Position numbers and translations under genes: made by a program
The notes under the pieces: generated by a model
The model's input: only the letters and a program-made list of their open reading frames with translations
Database searches by the model: none
Told to the model about the DNA's origin: nothing
Source of the DNA: Phallusia mammillata
Lineage: Eukaryota; Chordata; Ascidiacea; Phlebobranchia; Ascidiidae
DNA length: 64,000 bases
Reading direction: 5' to 3'
Assembly (NCBI GenBank): GCA_003260075.1
Contig: QLIY01000044.1
Coordinates: 141,224 to 205,223 of the forward strand
Shown: one piece after another, positions 59,101 to 64,000 of the stretch
How positions within the stretch are numbered: the first letter of the stretch is position 1
Layout: each line of letters starts with the position of its first letter

Positions 59101-62100
59101 CCTGCATACACATGCAGACTGTCTATCAAACCTTGGGTCAGGAAAAATTACTTCTTTGTAATTGACTACAAAAAGGTTGGGAACCACTGCTTCAGAAAGA
59201 AAGCAAAGTTGTGCTTTAAAAATTTTTTTTTTTCTAACATAGTCTTTTTATTTTTTTAAATTAAATTGATTTAAAATTTACAAAAACTTCTTTACATGGG
59301 GGGGGGGCTGGGGTCCGCGGAGCCCCAAGGGGCCTGTGAGATGGTTGCAGGGGGTCCGTGGAGGCGTACAACCATTTTACCATCCTGCATACACGTGCAG
59401 ACTGTCTATCAAACCTTGGGTCAGGAAAAAATACTTCTTTGTAATTGACTACAAAAAGGTTGGGAACCACTGCTTTAGAAAGAAAGCAAAGTTGTGCTTT
59501 AAAAAAAAATGTTTTTTCTAACATAGTCTTTTCATTTTTTTAAATTAAATTGATTTAAAATTTACAAAAACTTCTTTACATATACAGCTTCCTCCTGACT
59601 GTGCAATGGCTGCCGTATCTGCTGCCAGTCCAGATGCTGCCTCTCCGGGTGCAATGGAATGTGCTTAACTCACAAAACACTTGCCATTTTGTTCTTATTC
59701 TCTTCTTTCTTGTTTCACATTCAAATAGTTTGACAGTTATTACAATCTACATGGGTGCATTCCACTTACCTATTTGACAGGAGGTGCCTTTCCAGCCTGG
59801 GGCGCATCCCATCGTACATACACCCGTAAATCTGTTACAGAGATCTGCACGCTTGCAGTGACACTCTTGTTTACAATCGGCACCGAACTGCCCGCTTCCA
59901 CAACCTGCAGTAAATTATGGTGTAACAAATTTGTGGAAACAACGCGTCCTTTTTTGGATCTGTCTGCCATACACATTTACCGATTGTTGTATTTGTTCAA
60001 AACTTGGTTGCAAAAAATTATGTACAAACTGTGCCATTGTTTTTGACCGAGTATTGTAGCCTATTTAGGTTGACGAGATAACATTTATCAGGTTTGTAAC
60101 GCTACGTTTTCACGGGGGAAAATGGGGGGGGGGATCTGCCATACACATTTTGTATTTGTTCAAAACTTGGTTGCAAAAAAATTATGTACAAACTGTGCCA
60201 TTGTTTTTGACTGAATGATGTAGCCTATTTAGGTTGACAAGATAACATTTATCAGGTTTGTAACGCTACGTTTTCACGGGGGAAAATAGTCAAAATTCGC
60301 AGAAACATTTACAGACATTTGTCAAGTAGTAAAGTTTAAACATATACTTAAATTGTAAAACAATGAAGAGAAGTTAGGAATGTTTTTTGCGACCTGGCTA
60401 AATATTTTACATTCGGTTTCGGCTCGGTTTTATTTGTATTAGAAATCGCCGCAAAATCAACCATGAAACATCCATTGCCTAGCAGTAATAAAAGCTACGT
60501 TGCTAATAACAGTTTTTCATACCGTTTGTGCATTCCAACCCGCTGAATCCTGTTCCGCACGAACACCCATATGGATCCTGGAGACAGAAATGTTTACCCC
60601 GGCACTCTTCAGCGTCAGCACCGTGTGTTTTCCCGTCTTGCTTGCAGTGATGTTGACATTTAAATCCAAACCTGCAAAAAACACAAAAGTTGCATTCGGA
60701 AAAGAAAATACTGGCCTATGCGCATCTTGCGCTAGATCTTTTCCGTCACAAATCAGTGCCTCGAGCCACAATAGGGTGTAAGTAAATTGAAAGATATAGT
60801 ATTGTATTAATTCGCTTGTAAAAGTACCATGGCGAAAAAAGGGCTAAACAAGCGTTTACAGCGGTCATGATATTAATGTGTACAATGTTTACATTAATAT
60901 GTCGTAGTTGCGCTTTTCATATTTTTTGCGCATAGTTGCCACGTGTAGATCTAAAATAACGGAAAAAAGATCTCAAAGGCCGAAAAAGTATGCGCTCTCT
61001 GCAGCTTACTTGATCATGTATTGGTTTTAAGTCACGTTTATAGAAATAGCTGATTTTAAAAACGAGTTATGTTTGTAAAAGTCATGTTTTACCTGTTTCC
61101 ACCGCAACCAGTTTCGCAGTTTTCTCCCCGAAATCCTGGTGGACAAACGCAAAATCCCGTATCTGGGTCACAAATTCCCCCGTTGATGCAAGTACATTGT
61201 TTGTCGCACCTCGGGAATCCCCACTTGTGAGAAGGACAGGAACGGACAATCAACCGCAAGATTCCTTGGTCCAAAGGCCTAAGCAGCATAAACAGTTTAA
61301 ATTTATACAAATCTGACACAAGCAGCTTATTGGGCAAAAATTACTGCTTGCTTTCAAACAGTTTACTTTGTGACGTCATGTTATCCATAAACAGGTTTTT
61401 TTAAGGTTTGGTTTGGGTGGCCGCTAAGTAGTTTTAAGAGAGGGGGGGGGGGGGGGGGGGGGGTTGGGGAAACCGCTGGAGAATTTTTTTTTCAAAACAC
61501 CTCAAAAAAAACACTGTCCATAAACCCAATCTGCCAAAATTGTAAAAAAAAATTTGACAGAGAGAAAGATGTATTTCATACAAAGATGTATTTTCTTTAC
61601 ACTGTAGGCTACAATTCCTATAAAATGGTGCAGCATTGAATAAATATCATCACCAAATCCACCTAAAAATATGCTTTTCATGACATGGTTCCATATTGTA
61701 TTATTTTTTCCTGCCTAATCGTAAGTTACAAATATTGCACACATTTAGCCCTGTTATACCTGTATTGGGATAAATCAATGTTTCTGTTTTCCGGAGGTTT
61801 AAAGCATTCGTAGGTTCCAGCGTGCTGTGACGTCACGCTCGAGAGAGTTCGAGAAAGTTTTCTATCCTGTGGCGAACCTCCAATCACGTGACCGCGATAC
61901 TTCCAAATCACCTCGCTAGTGGGATCGAACGATTTGAAATTCAAAGTAAAATCCTTGTCTTCGACACTGGCCGTATACGTGAAAAATTCCGGCCAAACGC
62001 CTCCACTTGTACCTTGCCGTTAAGTAGGGATGTTTTATTACTTCTGGTGTACAAACAAGAAACTGAGACAATACCACTAGCAACCACAGAGAAGCAACGA

Positions 62101-63470
62101 ACCGGCCTAATTTGGGTTCGGCCGAAATTGATTATTTTATTTTTGAACGCCCCGAAACAAGTCATAAAGAGTAGGCCTACAGACTATTTGTTTCAATCAA
62201 AATTCGCTGTTTCATTGAGTCACGTCCAATTAAATCTAGACTATATTTTGTAACTTAGGTATTTGTGCGTTATCAACCACAAAGAATAGGTCTATCTGAA
62301 CATTTTCGCAATTACTTAGAGATAAAAACACAGAATTTAAAAGCAAATATTTGAAATGAATCACGACTTTTCGATAATCCGTTTCTTCAAATTATATCAG
62401 AGGTAAATTGTGAAAAAATGTCTTTCTTCACAGCTATTTACAACTATAAATTCATCCACAGTGATATAATTGCTCTTGTGTAACATTTTCAATACTTACC
62501 TATTTTAATCCCGGGGGGGGGGTTCGGCCGAAAATGATTATTTTATTTTTGAATGCCCCGAAACATGTCATAAAGAGTAGGCCTACAGACTATTTGTTTC
62601 AATCAAAATTCGCTGTTTCATTGAGTCACGTCCAATTAAATCTAGGCTATAGGCTATTTTGTAACTTAGGTATTTGTGCGTCATCAACCACAAAGAATAG
62701 GATCTGAACATTTTCGCAATTACTTAGAGATAAAAACACAGATTTTAAAAGTAAATATTTGAAATGAATCACTACTTTTCGATAATCCATTTCTTCAAAT
62801 TATATCAGAGATAAATTGTGAAAAAACGACTTTCTTCACAGCTATTTACAACTATAAATTCATCCACAGTGGTATAATTGCTCTTGTGTAACATTTTCAA
62901 TACTTACCTATTTTAATCCCTATAATTTTTGTCATGATGTGAGTATTGGGATCTTTTCCTTCGCACGAGTAAACTCCTGTTCTGTTTAAGTCGTCGTCGG
63001 GATACATGCTCAGCCGCTTGCCAGGCCACGATTCAGGAGATATCGGCCCAACTAGATGCATTGGTGCTAATCGGGAACCACTACCTGAAATTTCATATTA
63101 AAAATCTAAAGGCGCTCTTTAAGATTTCAAATGCTTAAATTTTTGCCCCTGGAGTAGGCTATTGTTTACTTTTTTACCTGTATCTTGGTCCCTTCGAAAT
63201 GTCCCATGGTCCAACTCAACTTCATCTGATACACATTTTATGAACGAAATTTCTCCTTTTCTTACCAACGCATGTTCGTTCACCATAGTAAGATCTCTGA
63301 TTTGACAACAACCTTGAACAATATACGAAACACTTTTTTACGACCCAAAGGAACACATTTTTTTTACAAAATAAGATTTGCAAACCTTCGTGCATGCCAA
63401 GAAGCCACAAAAAAGATAATATCAATAAATCAGGGCAAAAAATCTTTTGAGTCAAACCTGTTTTCAACAT
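53101..63470 (-). CDS. Tie-receptor-like membrane protein without kinase: Ig, EGF repeats, one membrane span (13 exons)
   Basis: Exons: 63470-63386, 63225-63178, 63084-62908, 62012-61760, 61278-61093, 60671-60523, 59904-59770, 56357-56224, 56010-55890, 54950-54834, 54512-54402, 53811-53656, 53264-53101. Every junction keeps phase from ATG to TGA, giving 611 residues. Residues 1-27 look like a signal peptide. Residues about 45-103 and 104-188 are two Ig-like domains ([18 protein letters not shown]). Residues 189-389 are four EGF/laminin-type repeats matching Tie1/Tie2 in order and spacing: [29 protein letters not shown], then [19 protein letters not shown]. Residues 389-505 are three DxNxC calcium-binding-type EGFs ([16 protein letters not shown]). 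Residues 506-557 are a Cys-rich module, about 568-590 a membrane span and the last 20 a basic short tail. Tie receptors bind angiopoietins and signal through a kinase; here Ig3, FN3 and kinase are absent, so a decoy or adhesion role is inference. The intron between exons 7 and 8 holds another gene on the opposite strand. The donor of exon 1 (GTTTGC) is weak. Confidence 0.87.
54025..54036. other. G homopolymer, probable assembly-gap placeholder
   Basis: Twelve Gs in an intron of the Tie-like gene. No duplicated flank is obvious. Confidence 0.55.
56770..59668 (+). CDS. Acidic protein of unknown function, nested in an intron of the Tie-like gene (8 exons)
   Basis: Exons: 56770-56800, 57000-57065, 57131-57183, 57627-57776, 58279-58402, 58464-58561, 58649-58807, 59588-59668. 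All junctions are GT-AG and in phase, giving 253 residues from ATG to TAA. The protein is very acidic, with Asp/Glu tracts such as [18 protein letters not shown] and [12 protein letters not shown]-like stretches. Better-ordered parts are [13 protein letters not shown] with a following basic/acidic helix (residues ~90-115), a short [15 protein letters not shown] segment, [14 protein letters not shown], and [18 protein letters not shown] near the end. The C-terminus is small and Ala-rich. No signal peptide or membrane span. Such composition is common in nuclear and chromatin- or ribosome-assembly factors, but I do not recognise the family. It lies on the opposite strand within the intron 56358-59769. 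Part of exon 5 appears twice because of an assembly gap. Confidence 0.85.
58063..58333. repeat. Duplication across a 10-G placeholder, including part of a coding exon
   Basis: Copy one (58063-58197) stops at the G run 58198-58207 within exon 5 of the nested acidic gene; copy two (58208-58333) carries the same intron end and the full exon 58279-58402. The partial copy should not be counted as an extra exon. Confidence 0.75.
59011..59189. mobile_element. hAT-like MITE, 179 bp, shown twice because of a gap
   Basis: The element begins CAGTGGTTCCCAACCTGGGG and ends AAAAAGGTTGGGAACCACTG, a clean inverted terminus. The flanks are CTTTAGAA at 59003-59010 and CTTCAGAA at 59190-59197. The second copy (to 59472) ends with exact CTTTAGAA. 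It lies in the last intron of the nested acidic gene. Confidence 0.85.
59036..59583. repeat. Apparent direct duplication across a 10-G gap placeholder
   Basis: Copy one 59036-59297 and copy two 59308-59583 flank the G run 59298-59307. They contain the same MITE and differ at a few sites. The underlying locus probably has one copy. Confidence 0.75.
59959..60288. repeat. Apparent direct duplication across a 10-G gap placeholder
   Basis: Copy one 59959-60123 and copy two 60134-60288 flank the G run 60124-60133. Both end ACGTTTTCACGGGGGAAAAT. They lie in an intron of the Tie-like gene. Confidence 0.75.
61442..61463. other. G homopolymer, probable assembly-gap placeholder
   Basis: Twenty-two Gs in an intron of the Tie-like gene, with no clear duplicated flank. 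Confidence 0.6.
62110..62924. repeat. Large duplication (about 400 bp) across a 10-G placeholder, including an exon end
   Basis: Copy one 62110-62512 stops at the G run 62513-62522, just inside the 3' end of the Tie-like Ig exon; copy two 62523-62924 carries the donor again and runs into the full exon 62908-63084. The copies differ by roughly a dozen changes. Confidence 0.75.
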
Positions 63471-63928
63471 TTCTCATCAACGGCTACACCAAAAGTTATT
63501 CGAAATCTGTTGTATAAGTGTTATTGAATTGTCCATGTTGAGTTGAAACGCTTTGAGTGTGTTCAAGTGGAATAGTTTGATTTGATTATGATCGTTATGG
63601 TCGTAATAGGTTTATTTGTGTATGAATTAAGAGTTTGTAATTTAATTCCAAATAGTTTAGATTAAAATGTCTATTCTACTGATTATCTTTGTGATATTTG
63701 CATGTGTCAGGCTATCAGCTGTTTTTAAATCCAATACAAAACAGACCATAAAATTATGATGAAAAATATATTTCTATGGCAAATTTTTATTTTTTGTAAA
63801 ATTGATAAAATGATGTTTTGCTTTAGTTTTTCTTACTTTTAAACAAACCCAAAAACATTGATCATATTGCGGCTACCTAACTGCTTGCCATCATTTCTAT
63901 TTATATCTGAGTTTAGTCGATTACTAAC
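63471..63928. other. Intergenic region between the Tie-like gene and the gene entering at the right edge
   Basis: This AT-rich stretch lies between two divergent start codons (63470 minus, 63929 plus), so it is a candidate shared promoter of about 460 bp. I see no specific element that I would name. Confidence 0.4.
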
Positions 63929-64000
63929 ATGGCGGTAGGAGGGCGCCATTTTTCACGTTTTTTTCAGACAAAGCTGATTCAGCGGAATCGTCGGGCAGCT
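63929..64000 (+). CDS. Probable first exon of a gene running off the window
   Basis: The ATG in AACATGG has a good context and opens a frame that stays open to the last base, 24 codons. The start MAVGGRHFSRFFQTKLIQRN is rich in Arg, Lys and hydrophobic residues with no acidic residue, like a mitochondrial targeting peptide. Too short to name. A TTTTTTCAG inside it could also be a splice acceptor. Confidence 0.35.
   Translation, partial: MAVGGRHFSRFFQTKLIQRNRRAA

Noticed and set aside
63178-63300. Alternative exon around 63270-63300 (frame reading [11 protein letters not shown]) for the Tie-like gene
   Set aside because: It has plausible splice sites, but the signal-peptide exon 63386-63470 joins exon 63178-63225 directly in phase, and inserting the alternative would break that phase.

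Overview
The window is eukaryotic and almost certainly from a tunicate of the Ciona type. The signs are compact multi-exon genes with short GT-AG introns, an AT-rich non-coding background, many short non-autonomous hAT-like elements, and one exact copy of the 16-nt spliced leader I remember for Ciona (15457-15472). No rRNA, canonical tRNA, CRISPR array or bacterial operon is present. All gene models were built by hand from splice sites, open frames and intron phase. Most are phase-consistent from start codon to stop codon.

Layout. (1) 1679-20162, minus: a 27-exon gene for a secreted protein of about 1,290 residues, with a signal peptide, two H-type-lectin-like repeats, a Gly-rich segment, a long helical region and a Cys-containing C-terminus. 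(2) 23518-30341, plus, head to head with it: an 11-exon gene for a secreted 504-residue protein with a trefoil-like module, three thrombospondin type-1 repeats and a vWA-like domain. (3) 33334-43909, minus: a 6-exon TAB2/TAB3 homologue with coiled coil and C-terminal NZF zinc finger. (4) 45861-47545, plus: a two-exon gene I do not recognise, with a MITE inside a MITE in its intron. (5) 49083-52497, plus: an 8-exon tetraspanin. (6) 53101-63470, minus: a 13-exon receptor-like gene whose N-terminal half matches the Ig/EGF ectodomain of Tie receptors but which ends in a single membrane span and a tail of about 20 residues, without a kinase. (7) 56770-59668, plus: an 8-exon acidic protein gene lying wholly inside one intron of gene 6. 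(8) 63929 to the end, plus: the probable first codons of another gene.

Functionally, three of the products are secreted or membrane proteins with extracellular adhesion or recognition modules (genes 1, 2, 6), one is a membrane organiser (tetraspanin) and one an intracellular ubiquitin-reading adaptor (TAB). Nothing shows that they act in one pathway.

An important caveat is that the G and C homopolymers are not real sequence. Most are exactly 10 long, or 10 plus a native flanking G, and join two slightly different copies of the same 35-400 bp segment. They look like assembly-gap placeholders between overlapping, unmerged haplotype contig ends. The poly-proline and poly-glycine reading frames and the apparent exon duplications at these points are therefore artefacts.
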